A stretch of 64,000 nucleotides of DNA from assembly GCA_017390475.1 (NCBI GenBank), contig JAFPBO010000014.1, positions 62,001 to 126,000 of the forward strand. Direction: 5' to 3'. Source of the DNA: Loktanella sp. (lineage in GTDB: Bacteria > Pseudomonadota > Alphaproteobacteria > Rhodobacterales > Rhodobacteraceae). The notes under the pieces were generated by a model. It did not search any database, had not been told where the DNA came from, and saw only the letters and a program-made list of their open reading frames with translations. Shown piece after piece: positions 56,885 through 64,000 of the stretch. Position 1 is the stretch's first letter; the number at the start of each line of letters is the position of its first letter. Position numbers and translations under genes: made by a program.

Positions 56885-58461
56885 CCACCATCCATCTTGT
56901 CGCCAGCGGCGACCTGCGTGAAAGCGCCAATATCCAATGCTGGCCTGCGCAAAAGGCCATGGAAGGCAAGCTGATCTCTGTCTTCGCCGAAATGGGCCAT
57001 GATCTGATCCGCGCGCATCCGGTCAAGCCGCAGGGCCATGGCTTTATCGCCTCGCAACGCGAAGGGATGGATATCTTCGCCGGGATCGAGCCCGACGCGC
57101 CCTTGGTCGTTGCCGAGGCCGTGTGGCAATATTCCCATCACGTCCTACCCGGCCTGACCACCCATCGCGGCCCGATCCTGACGGTGGCGAATTGGTCAGG
57201 GCAATGGCCCGGACTGGTGGGCATGCTGAACCTCAACGGCTCCCTGACCAAGGCCGGGGTGAACTACGCGACGCTCTGGTCGGAAACCTTTGACGACGGG
57301 TTTTTCCGTGACGGGCTGGCCGAATGGCTCCGCGACGGCACGGTGACCCATGATGCCAGCCATGTCGCCGCTTTCGACGCGGCAATTCCGGCAGAGGATG
57401 CCGCGATCATCGCCGCCATCAAGGACGATCTGCAAAGCCGCAAGACCATTCTGGGTGTCTTCGACGAAGGCTGCATGGGCATGTATAATGCCATCATCCC
57501 CGATGAATTGCTGATGCCGATGGGCGTGTTCAAGGAACGGCTGTCGCAATCCGCGCTGTACCACGCGACCAAGGCGGTGCCCGAGGAGGAGGCGCGCGCC
57601 GTCTATGACTGGCTCTGCGCCCGCGGTCTGACCTTTCACCTGGGCAGCGATCACGCGACGGAACTGACCGAAGCGCAGGTGCTGGACCAATGCCGCATGT
57701 ATATCGCCGCCGTGCGGATGGCCGATGAATTCGGCTGCGAGGCGATCGGTATCCAGTATCAGCAAGGGCTGAAAGACCTGCTGCCCGCCTCCGATCTGGT
57801 CGAAGGCATGCTGAACAATGACGACCGCCCCGATGTCACCGGCGCTGACGGCACCGTCATCCGAGCCGGTCAGGCCATCGTGCATTTCAACGAGGTTGAT
57901 GAATGCGCCGCTCTGGACGGGGTCCTGACCAATCGCCTGCATCGCGCGATGGGGCAGCCGGTGGAAAATACCCTACATGATCTGCGCTGGGGCGGCGTGC
58001 CCGAAGGAGGCGATGATTTTGTCTGGCTGTTCGAAATCTCCGGCGCGGTGCCGCCTGCGCATAATACCGGTGGCTGGGCCGGGTCGGAAAGCCTGCGCCA
58101 GCCTGCAATGTTCTTCCCTGCGGGCGGTGGCAGCCTGAAAGGGATCGCCAAACCCGGCGAGATTATCTGGAGCCGGATCTACCTGCAGGATGGCGCGCTG
58201 CACATGGATATCGGACGCGGACAGGCGGTTGCATTGTCCGACGCCGAAGTCGCCCGCAGGTCGGCTGACACGACGCCGGAATGGCCGATCATGAATGCTG
58301 TGCTGACCGGCGTGACCCGCGATCAGATGATGGCCCGCCACAAGGCCAACCACATCCAGATCGCCTATGCCACATCCCCAGAAACCGCCGACCGCGCCAT
58401 GACCGCAAAGGCAGCACTGGCCAAATCACTCGGAATAAACGTCTGGAAATGCGGCGGGTGA
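56881..58461 (+). CDS. L-fucose isomerase-like aldose-ketose isomerase
   Basis: 526 residues in the L-fucose/L-arabinose isomerase superfamily. [19 protein letters not shown] contains the first metal-binding Glu region. [20 protein letters not shown] follows with the Asp, and a late His region closes the protein. Somewhat shorter than E. coli FucI (591). Substrate may be L-fucose, L-rhamnose or D-arabinose; the GH78 gene upstream favours a 6-deoxyhexose. Last gene of the plus-strand cluster; no aldolase for a phosphorylated ketose follows. Confidence 0.85.
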   Translation: MTTIHLVASGDLRESANIQCWPAQKAMEGKLISVFAEMGHDLIRAHPVKPQGHGFIASQREGMDIFAGIEPDAPLVVAEAVWQYSHHVLPGLTTHRGPILTVANWSGQWPGLVGMLNLNGSLTKAGVNYATLWSETFDDGFFRDGLAEWLRDGTVTHDASHVAAFDAAIPAEDAAIIAAIKDDLQSRKTILGVFDEGCMGMYNAIIPDELLMPMGVFKERLSQSALYHATKAVPEEEARAVYDWLCARGLTFHLGSDHATELTEAQVLDQCRMYIAAVRMADEFGCEAIGIQYQQGLKDLLPASDLVEGMLNNDDRPDVTGADGTVIRAGQAIVHFNEVDECAALDGVLTNRLHRAMGQPVENTLHDLRWGGVPEGGDDFVWLFEISGAVPPAHNTGGWAGSESLRQPAMFFPAGGGSLKGIAKPGEIIWSRIYLQDGALHMDIGRGQAVALSDAEVARRSADTTPEWPIMNAVLTGVTRDQMMARHKANHIQIAYATSPETADRAMTAKAALAKSLGINVWKCGG

Positions 58462-58500
58462 CGACGGATAATCTGTATCGCCGGGGGCGGCCTGACCAGC

Positions 58501-59592
58501 TTAATGCACCGCCTTGCGCTGGGTGGCATCATCGGCGAAAAGATGGGCCTGCGCGGCATCAAAGCGCAGGCCGATCTCGGTGCCTGGCGCAAGGATACGG
58601 TCCTCCGCTAGGGCGGCGATGACCTTTTCCCCATCTTTCAGCATCACCTCGACCACGGTCTCGGCCCCCAGCCTTTCGGTCAGCGCGACCTTGCCGTGCA
58701 ACATGCCCTCTGACGGCGCGACAGGATGCAGATACTGGGGCCGAATGCCCAGAACGCCCCGACCACCGACAGACAGCGCCCTGCCCTTATGCGCGACCTT
58801 GATTGGCTGCATTGCCGCATTCTCGACCGTGGCCAGTTCGGATTCCATCTCTGTCAGTTTCACATCAATGAAATTCATCGAAGGTGCGCCCAGAAACCCT
58901 GCGACGAACAGGTTATCGGGGGCGTGATACAGATCCATCGGTGTGCCGACCTGCATCACCAGACCGTCCTTGAGCACGACGATCTTGTCGGCCAGTGTCA
59001 TCGCCTCGACCTGATCATGGGTGACATAGATCATCGACGCGCCAAGCGATTGGTGCAGTTTGCCGATCTCCATGCGCATATCCATCCGCAAGGCCGCGTC
59101 GAGATTGGACAAGGGTTCGTCAAAAAGGAATACTTTCGGATCGCGCACAATCGCCCGGCCGATGGCAACGCGCTGCCGCTGCCCACCTGATAGCTGGCTG
59201 GGTTTGCGATCCATCAGATGTTCCATCTGCAGGATGCGCGCGGCTTCGGCCACCTTGGCTGCGGCTTCTGCCTTGGGGGTCTTGTTGATGGTCAGACCGA
59301 ATGCCACGTTTTCGCGCACGGTCATATGCGGAAAGATCGCGTAGGTCTGGAACACCATGGCGATTCCGCGATCCTTGGGCTGGCGGTCATTCATCCGCAC
59401 GCCGTCGATTTCAAGATCGCCGTCCGTGATATCCTCCAGCCCCGCGATCATCCGCAGCAAGGTGGATTTGCCACAGCCGGACGGGCCGACGAAAACAACG
59501 AATTCGCCATCCGCAATGTCGATGTCGACGCCCTTGATGACGTCGACCGCGCCGAATGACTTGCGCACATTGCGCAAACTGACTTGTGCCAT
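58501..59592 (-). CDS. ABC sugar transporter ATPase (MalK/UgpC family)
   Basis: 363 residues with Walker A GPSGCGKST, signature LSGGQRQRVAIGRA, Walker B VFLFDEPLSNLDA and a C-terminal TOBE/OB domain from about residue 240. It energises the MalFG-type permeases at 60642-62602. It follows the glycosidase with a six-base gap and converges with the isomerase gene. Confidence 0.94.
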   Translation of the reverse strand: MAQVSLRNVRKSFGAVDVIKGVDIDIADGEFVVFVGPSGCGKSTLLRMIAGLEDITDGDLEIDGVRMNDRQPKDRGIAMVFQTYAIFPHMTVRENVAFGLTINKTPKAEAAAKVAEAARILQMEHLMDRKPSQLSGGQRQRVAIGRAIVRDPKVFLFDEPLSNLDAALRMDMRMEIGKLHQSLGASMIYVTHDQVEAMTLADKIVVLKDGLVMQVGTPMDLYHAPDNLFVAGFLGAPSMNFIDVKLTEMESELATVENAAMQPIKVAHKGRALSVGGRGVLGIRPQYLHPVAPSEGMLHGKVALTERLGAETVVEVMLKDGEKVIAALAEDRILAPGTEIGLRFDAAQAHLFADDATQRKAVH

Positions 59593-59598
59593 GTTTCT

Positions 59599-60618
59599 CT
59601 ACTCCGCTGCTTGTGACAGGCGCTGGACAGACAGTGTGCCATCCGGGGCGATGACAATCGGTTCGGGGTCCATCACATAGCCCTTGAAACTGTCCTTGCC
59701 GCTGTCGGCAAAGCCCATGATAACCAGCCCTTCGCCACCATGATGCGCCGTGTCGCAGATCCTTGCGGCATAGCGACGGCACGGCAGATCACCGTCCAGA
59801 AAGCCGGGCGCGACCCGCCATGGCCCGCGCGGGCTGTCCCCCATCAGGTAATGCGAGCCTGTCACGGGTCCGCCCGGCGTGGCGGCTGCACGCACCTGCG
59901 AGAAATGATCAGCGGCCGTGCAGAACAGGCAATACCATTGGCCGTTCACCGCAAAGACCTGCGGCACCTCAAGCTGCCCGTAATCACCGACAAAGACCGG
60001 CGGTTGCAGGGTCCATGTGTAAAGGTCAGGCGAGGTGGCAAAACCGATGGCACCGCCTGCATTCGGTTCTGCAATGCCGGGGGCGCGCGCGGTGAAATAC
60101 ATCAGCCAGCCGTCACCGTCGGGGTCACGCATGACCCATGGGTCGCGCATCGCACGGTCATGCCAGTGGCCGATGGCATGATCCTTCTCATAGAACTCAG
60201 CATTCGGCCCCGCCAGATCAAGACAGAAACCGGCATCCTGCCCAGCCGTTTCGACCCGTTCCCATCTATGCAGGTCCGTCGATGTGGCATGTCCGATCCG
60301 CTGGTACATGCCCCGCTCTGCCGATCCGCCGCCGGTGTAGAACAGATGCCATAGCCCGTCATCGCCGCGCAGCGTCGACCCGGTCCACGTCGTTGTATCG
60401 TCAAAAGCGGGCCCGCTTTCGGTCGGAGCAAGGCAGGTGCCGAGATGATCCCAACTGACCAGGTCATCACTGACCGCATGGCCTTGGGATACATTGAAAT
60501 GACGCAGATCAGGATCGCCGAGCGATTTAGGCGCTTTGAGGTAATAGCCGTGCCAGCGGGTTCCGTCATGCAGATACCAGCTATCCCAGATCCAGTGCGT
60601 GTCGAGTGCGAGTGTCAT
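59599..60618 (-). CDS. Glycoside hydrolase of the GH32/43/68 five-bladed propeller type
   Basis: 339 residues, no signal peptide. HWIWDSWYLHDG near the N-terminus supplies the likely Asp nucleophile, AMRDPWVMRDPDG the RDP motif, and GQLEVPQVFAVNGQWYCLFC the acid Glu. This order fits beta-fructosidase/arabinanase-like enzymes. The exact family is not certain. AGGAAG precedes the ATG at 60618. It lies between the permease and ATPase genes of the sugar importer, so it should cleave the imported sugar in the cytoplasm. Confidence 0.78.
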   Translation of the reverse strand: MTLALDTHWIWDSWYLHDGTRWHGYYLKAPKSLGDPDLRHFNVSQGHAVSDDLVSWDHLGTCLAPTESGPAFDDTTTWTGSTLRGDDGLWHLFYTGGGSAERGMYQRIGHATSTDLHRWERVETAGQDAGFCLDLAGPNAEFYEKDHAIGHWHDRAMRDPWVMRDPDGDGWLMYFTARAPGIAEPNAGGAIGFATSPDLYTWTLQPPVFVGDYGQLEVPQVFAVNGQWYCLFCTAADHFSQVRAAATPGGPVTGSHYLMGDSPRGPWRVAPGFLDGDLPCRRYAARICDTAHHGGEGLVIMGFADSGKDSFKGYVMDPEPIVIAPDGTLSVQRLSQAAE

Positions 60619-60641
60619 CGTGTCTTCCTGTAGGTGAGTGG

Positions 60642-61523
60642 TCAGCCCTTGACGCCGGTTGAGGCGATCGAGGCAATGAATGCGCGTTGCATGTAAAGAT
60701 AGAAGGCCAGCACAGGGACGGTGATCATGCTGAGATAGGCCATGATCTCTCCCCATGCGCGGTTGAGTTGAAAGAAATATTGCAGACCGACCATCACGGG
60801 CCGGTAACTCTCTTGCTGAACAACCATCAGCGGCCAGAGATACTGGTTATACATGATCAGAAACTTGAGAATTGCGGCCGTCGCCAGAACCGGACCGGCC
60901 AGCGGCATGACGATCCGGCGATAGATGGTCCAGGATGACGCCCCTTCGACACGAGCCGCCTCGATCAATTCGCCCGGCAGGTCTTTGAAATACTGCACGA
61001 ACAGAAAGATCGTCAGCCCGTCCGCGATCCATGGGATGATCTGGACCCGATAGGTGTTGAGCCAGCCAATCTGGAACCCGTCCAGCCCGATCCAAGGCAG
61101 GTTGGCCGCAATAAGCAAAAGCGGAATCGCGATTGTCTCGAACGGCACGATCAGCGTGGCGACGATGATCGCAAGCAACAGCTTGCGGCCCCGCCAGCGC
61201 AGAAACACAAAGGAAAACGCCGCAAGCGAACAGACGAACAGGGACAACAGCACGGTCACGCCTGTCACAAGGACCGAGTTGAACACGAAAAGCCCGACCG
61301 GCGCCCGCGCAAAGGCGGCGGCGTAATTGTCCAAAGAGATATCGCCCACCGGCAGAAATGCCCGCAAACTTGCGGTATCCGCCAGCAGTTGTGCATCTGG
61401 CTTGAACGATGACACCACCATGAACACCAGCGGGAACAAAAAGATGACTGCGATCAGCGACAGCACCGTATATCGCACGGCAAGCCGCAGGCCGGAATTA
61501 TCGGGGCTAATGGTGGCCATCAT
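60642..61523 (-). CDS. ABC sugar transporter permease (MalG type)
   Basis: 293 residues, six helices; the EAA loop LIEAARVEGASSWTIYRRIVMPL is typical (parts: EAARVEGASSWTIYRR). The start overlaps the stop of the MalF-type gene (ATGA), behind GGGAGAA. Confidence 0.94.
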   Translation of the reverse strand: MMATISPDNSGLRLAVRYTVLSLIAVIFLFPLVFMVVSSFKPDAQLLADTASLRAFLPVGDISLDNYAAAFARAPVGLFVFNSVLVTGVTVLLSLFVCSLAAFSFVFLRWRGRKLLLAIIVATLIVPFETIAIPLLLIAANLPWIGLDGFQIGWLNTYRVQIIPWIADGLTIFLFVQYFKDLPGELIEAARVEGASSWTIYRRIVMPLAGPVLATAAILKFLIMYNQYLWPLMVVQQESYRPVMVGLQYFFQLNRAWGEIMAYLSMITVPVLAFYLYMQRAFIASIASTGVKG

Positions 61524-62602
61524 GTCTTCTCCCGTGTGAGAAAGCCCTGAATCAGGCTGATTGTCAGGACGAGCAGGAACAGCAGCACCGAAATCGTTGA
61601 CCCGCCGGAAATGTCCTGCCGCCCATATCCGCGTTCGACGGCCTGAAAGACGATGGTCTGCGTGCTGTCGCGCGGGCCACCATTGGTCATCACGTCGATC
61701 TGCGCGAACAGCGCAAAGGCCTGCATGGTGATGACGATCAGGATCAGCACCGCAGTATTGCGCAATCCCGGCCAGGTGACATAGCGAAACGTCTGTGCTT
61801 TCGATGCACCCTCAATGGCCGCTGCCTCATAGAGCGTGGGCGAAATCGTCTGCAAGCCCGACAGCCAGATCACCATGTGAAAGCCGACAGCTTGCCAGAT
61901 CGACATGACCATGATCGCGCCCAGCGCCGTGGACGGGTCGCCCAGCCAGTCATGCCCTTCGAACCAGCCAAAAGTCAGGGCCGACAGCATATTGTTCAGC
62001 AATCCGTTGTTGCCGTCATAAATGAACCGCCACAACAGCGAGACCACCACAATCGACACGACGACCGGCATGAAATAGACCGCGCGGTAAAAGCTGATCC
62101 CGCGCAGCCGCTGATTGATCAGCAAGGCAAGCCCAAGGGCCAGCGTCGCCTGCACCGGCGCAACGATGATCACAAACAGCAGTGTGTTGACCAGCGCCTT
62201 CATGAAGACCACGTCGCGCGCCAGCACGATGGTCCGCGCCTCATCGCTACGTTCCCAGGAAAACCATTCGCGCATGCCAGCAAGATTGGCAAAATCGGGA
62301 TTGCCCCGGATGATTGTGCGCAGGCGCGGATATTCGGGCGCACCGGCCGCGTTGCGGATGATCTCACCCTCATCGTCACGCTCGGGCTGGATCGTGGTCA
62401 CGCCAACGCCAAGCAACCGGCTGTAATTGGCCATTCCGATGAATTGCGTCGGGTTTGGCGAAATCAGCCGCTGATTGGTAAACGACAGGGCAATCGCAAA
62501 GAAGAACGGCAGGATGATGAAAATTGCGATCAGGCCGAAACCCGGCAGCGCCATCGCCCATCCTGCGGCGGTATTGGTCGTCAATTTGCTGGCGCGTGCC
62601 AT
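61520..62602 (-). CDS. ABC sugar transporter permease (MalF type)
   Basis: 360 residues. The N-terminal helix GFGLIAIFIILPFFFAIALS is followed by an enlarged periplasmic loop (about residues 45-130), then the helices and the EAA loop YEAAAIEGASKAQTFRYVTW. I prefer the ATG at 62602 with GGGGG nine bases upstream; an ATG at 62623 without a clear site is possible. Confidence 0.92.
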   Translation of the reverse strand: MARASKLTTNTAAGWAMALPGFGLIAIFIILPFFFAIALSFTNQRLISPNPTQFIGMANYSRLLGVGVTTIQPERDDEGEIIRNAAGAPEYPRLRTIIRGNPDFANLAGMREWFSWERSDEARTIVLARDVVFMKALVNTLLFVIIVAPVQATLALGLALLINQRLRGISFYRAVYFMPVVVSIVVVSLLWRFIYDGNNGLLNNMLSALTFGWFEGHDWLGDPSTALGAIMVMSIWQAVGFHMVIWLSGLQTISPTLYEAAAIEGASKAQTFRYVTWPGLRNTAVLILIVITMQAFALFAQIDVMTNGGPRDSTQTIVFQAVERGYGRQDISGGSTISVLLFLLVLTISLIQGFLTREKT

Positions 62603-62640
62603 GGTCGGCCCCCGTTCAGTCATGCATCTGTGGTTGAAGA

Positions 62641-62668
62641 AGGCCCCGCCACCAAAGGCGCGGGGCCT
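62641..62668 (-). terminator. Hairpin between solute-binding protein and permease genes
   Basis: AGGCCCCGC pairs perfectly with GCGGGGCCT across a ten-base loop, eight bases after the binding-protein stop. There is no T run, so it probably causes partial termination or protects the upstream mRNA, raising the binding protein over the permeases. Confidence 0.6.
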
Positions 62669-62676
62669 CGGGCGCT

Positions 62677-63927
62677 TTAGTTATAGCCGTTATTGCGCTG
62701 GATATCGGTGTCGATCTCGTCCACCGCCGCATCAAGCGTATCGGCAACATCGGCACCATTGGCGATATCGGCCAGCGCTTTTTCGAATACCTTGGCCGCA
62801 ACCACATATCCGGGCGTTACAGGCCGCAGCGTGCCTTGCGCTGCCGACAGATCAAAGAACACGGCCATTGGCGCGCCTTCGCTGTAATATTGCGTCATCT
62901 CTGCTGCTGTCGGCGTCGCCGGGATCAGGCCGATACCATCAGAGAATGCGGCGAGATATTCATCCTGCAACGCAAATTCGATAAAGGCAGAAGCACCTTC
63001 AGGATGGTCGGATGTGGCCGAGACACCGAATTGCCAGCTTGCGGCACCGATCTTTGGGCCATGACCAAAATCGGGCGCAGGCAGGAACAATGTATCTTCA
63101 AATGCCAGCAGCGTATTCAGCGCCATCCAGTTTCCAGTCCAACTGAAAGCAAAACGGCCATCGGTAAATCCGGTATCCAGATCGGCTGGGTCCTGGCTGG
63201 TACCGGGCGCATAGCCTGCTTCGAAAAGCCCCTGCCACCATTCGCCAAATGCCATCGCCTCATCGCCGTTCAACACGCCTTCGGCTGTCTGATAGGTCTC
63301 ACGGTCAATGATATCGCCGCCAAAAGACTGCAGGAAGGGACTGAACGCATAGGGATACCATTCACCCGCATCCGCCATCCCGAGATTGATTGCATATTCG
63401 TAATTGCCACTCTGCTTGGCCGCCTCAAGTGCGGCGTTGAATTCGTCGCCCGTCCAGGGATCGTCCAGCGTTGGGGTGCGCAGACCAAGTTCGTCCAGAA
63501 TGGACTGCCGGGTCACCAGGGCAACAGCGGCATCCCAGAAGCCGACAGAATACAGCTGATCATTGTAATAGCCCTTCGTGCCTGGCAGAAAATCAGCGAT
63601 CACGTCTTCATCAATCAGAAGCGGCTGCATATAGCCAGCCCAGGCCCAGTTCGGCATGACCGGTCCGTCCACATCCATGATGTCTGGCAAATTGCCCGCA
63701 AGCGCGGCAGCTATGACGCTGTCGTTATAGGCACCTTGCGGAAAGCTTTCGAGCGACACGACATAATCGGACTGGCTCGCGTTGAAATCGCTGACGATAC
63801 CGTTGATGATTTCGCTTTCCACGACATTGCCGGCACCATGGTACCACATCGACAAAGGCGTCTGCGCCGATACCGCAGTGCCGGATAGCAAGGCAACGAT
63901 GCTTGCGCTCAGTGTAACTGTTTTCAT
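62677..63927 (-). CDS. ABC sugar transporter solute-binding protein
   Basis: Periplasmic receptor of the family 1 (MalE-like) group, 416 residues, with signal peptide (VTLSASIVALLSGTAVSAQ). LSMWYHGAGN, VVSLESFPQGAYNDSVIAA and the Trp-rich FSWTGNWMALNT segment suggest carbohydrate stacking. GGAGAGAGAG precedes the ATG at 63927. First gene of the importer operon; its promoter would lie in the last 73 bases of the window or beyond. Confidence 0.93.
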   Translation of the reverse strand: MKTVTLSASIVALLSGTAVSAQTPLSMWYHGAGNVVESEIINGIVSDFNASQSDYVVSLESFPQGAYNDSVIAAALAGNLPDIMDVDGPVMPNWAWAGYMQPLLIDEDVIADFLPGTKGYYNDQLYSVGFWDAAVALVTRQSILDELGLRTPTLDDPWTGDEFNAALEAAKQSGNYEYAINLGMADAGEWYPYAFSPFLQSFGGDIIDRETYQTAEGVLNGDEAMAFGEWWQGLFEAGYAPGTSQDPADLDTGFTDGRFAFSWTGNWMALNTLLAFEDTLFLPAPDFGHGPKIGAASWQFGVSATSDHPEGASAFIEFALQDEYLAAFSDGIGLIPATPTAAEMTQYYSEGAPMAVFFDLSAAQGTLRPVTPGYVVAAKVFEKALADIANGADVADTLDAAVDEIDTDIQRNNGYN

Positions 63928-64000
63928 GGTCTCTCTCTCCCTTGGGTTTTGAAATCTACGACAGGCGTTCTGCTCAGCACGGATTCGCGCCATGCGACCG

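Overview
The window looks like a chromosomal segment of an alphaproteobacterium of the family Rhodobacteraceae (Roseobacter-like). The evidence is high GC with strong codon bias, a split dnaG-rpoD locus, an acidic-insert RpoD, the nrdR/ribD ... ribE/ribB/ribH/nusB block, a four-subunit sarcosine oxidase, a hom-glpX-recJ string, KpsS/KpsC capsule glycosyltransferases, many TRAP and ABC importers, and a short intergenic repeat (GCCTCCGGCGGG-ATATTTTTG) that I associate with this family. No phage, transposon, CRISPR array or integrase is visible.

Layout. 1-5.8 kb: the 5' part of a long-chain acyl-CoA ligase gene (cut by the window edge) and a two-gene RND efflux operon, all on the minus strand. 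6.0-9.4 kb, plus: pxpB-pxpC-pxpA (5-oxoprolinase) translationally coupled to allE ((S)-ureidoglycine aminohydrolase). 9.4-12.0 kb: an EamA transporter, mnmD and a divergent FAD oxidase that together resemble a split MnmC. 12.0-20.6 kb: riboflavin genes nusB, ribH, ribBX (degenerate GTP cyclohydrolase II domain), a conserved unknown gene, ribE, then oppositely oriented kpsS-kpsC, then ribD-nrdR. 20.6-25.2 kb: a small exported protein, rpoD and dnaG. 25.3-31.9 kb: sarcosine oxidase soxBDAG and glutamate dehydrogenase, separated by a perfect 40-bp palindrome. 32.0-37.8 kb: a membrane protein, a TetR regulator, a small lipoprotein, hom, glpX, recJ and tRNA-Glu(UUC).

38.0-45.9 kb, minus, is a tightly overlapping seven-gene operon: amiC-like sensor, ANTAR-domain AmiR-like antiterminator, two DppB/C-type permeases, a peptide-type solute-binding protein, an acetamidase/formamidase and a double ATPase. 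Its leader carries a terminator hairpin overlapped by a longer alternative hairpin, directly before the first gene. This is the most interesting regulatory system in the window: an amide-sensing, antitermination-controlled import and hydrolysis operon.

46-64 kb is carbon-source metabolism: a small exported protein, a PRISE-type reductase, a TRAP importer (dctPQM), and divergently a DapA-family aldolase, a GntR regulator, a cytoplasmic GH78 alpha-L-rhamnosidase, an FGGY pentulose kinase and an L-fucose-isomerase-like enzyme. These converge on a MalEFG/K-type sugar importer operon that contains a GH32/43/68-fold glycosidase. Together they look like uptake of a rhamnose-containing glycoside followed by intracellular hydrolysis, isomerisation and phosphorylation. 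The exact substrate is inferred, not shown.
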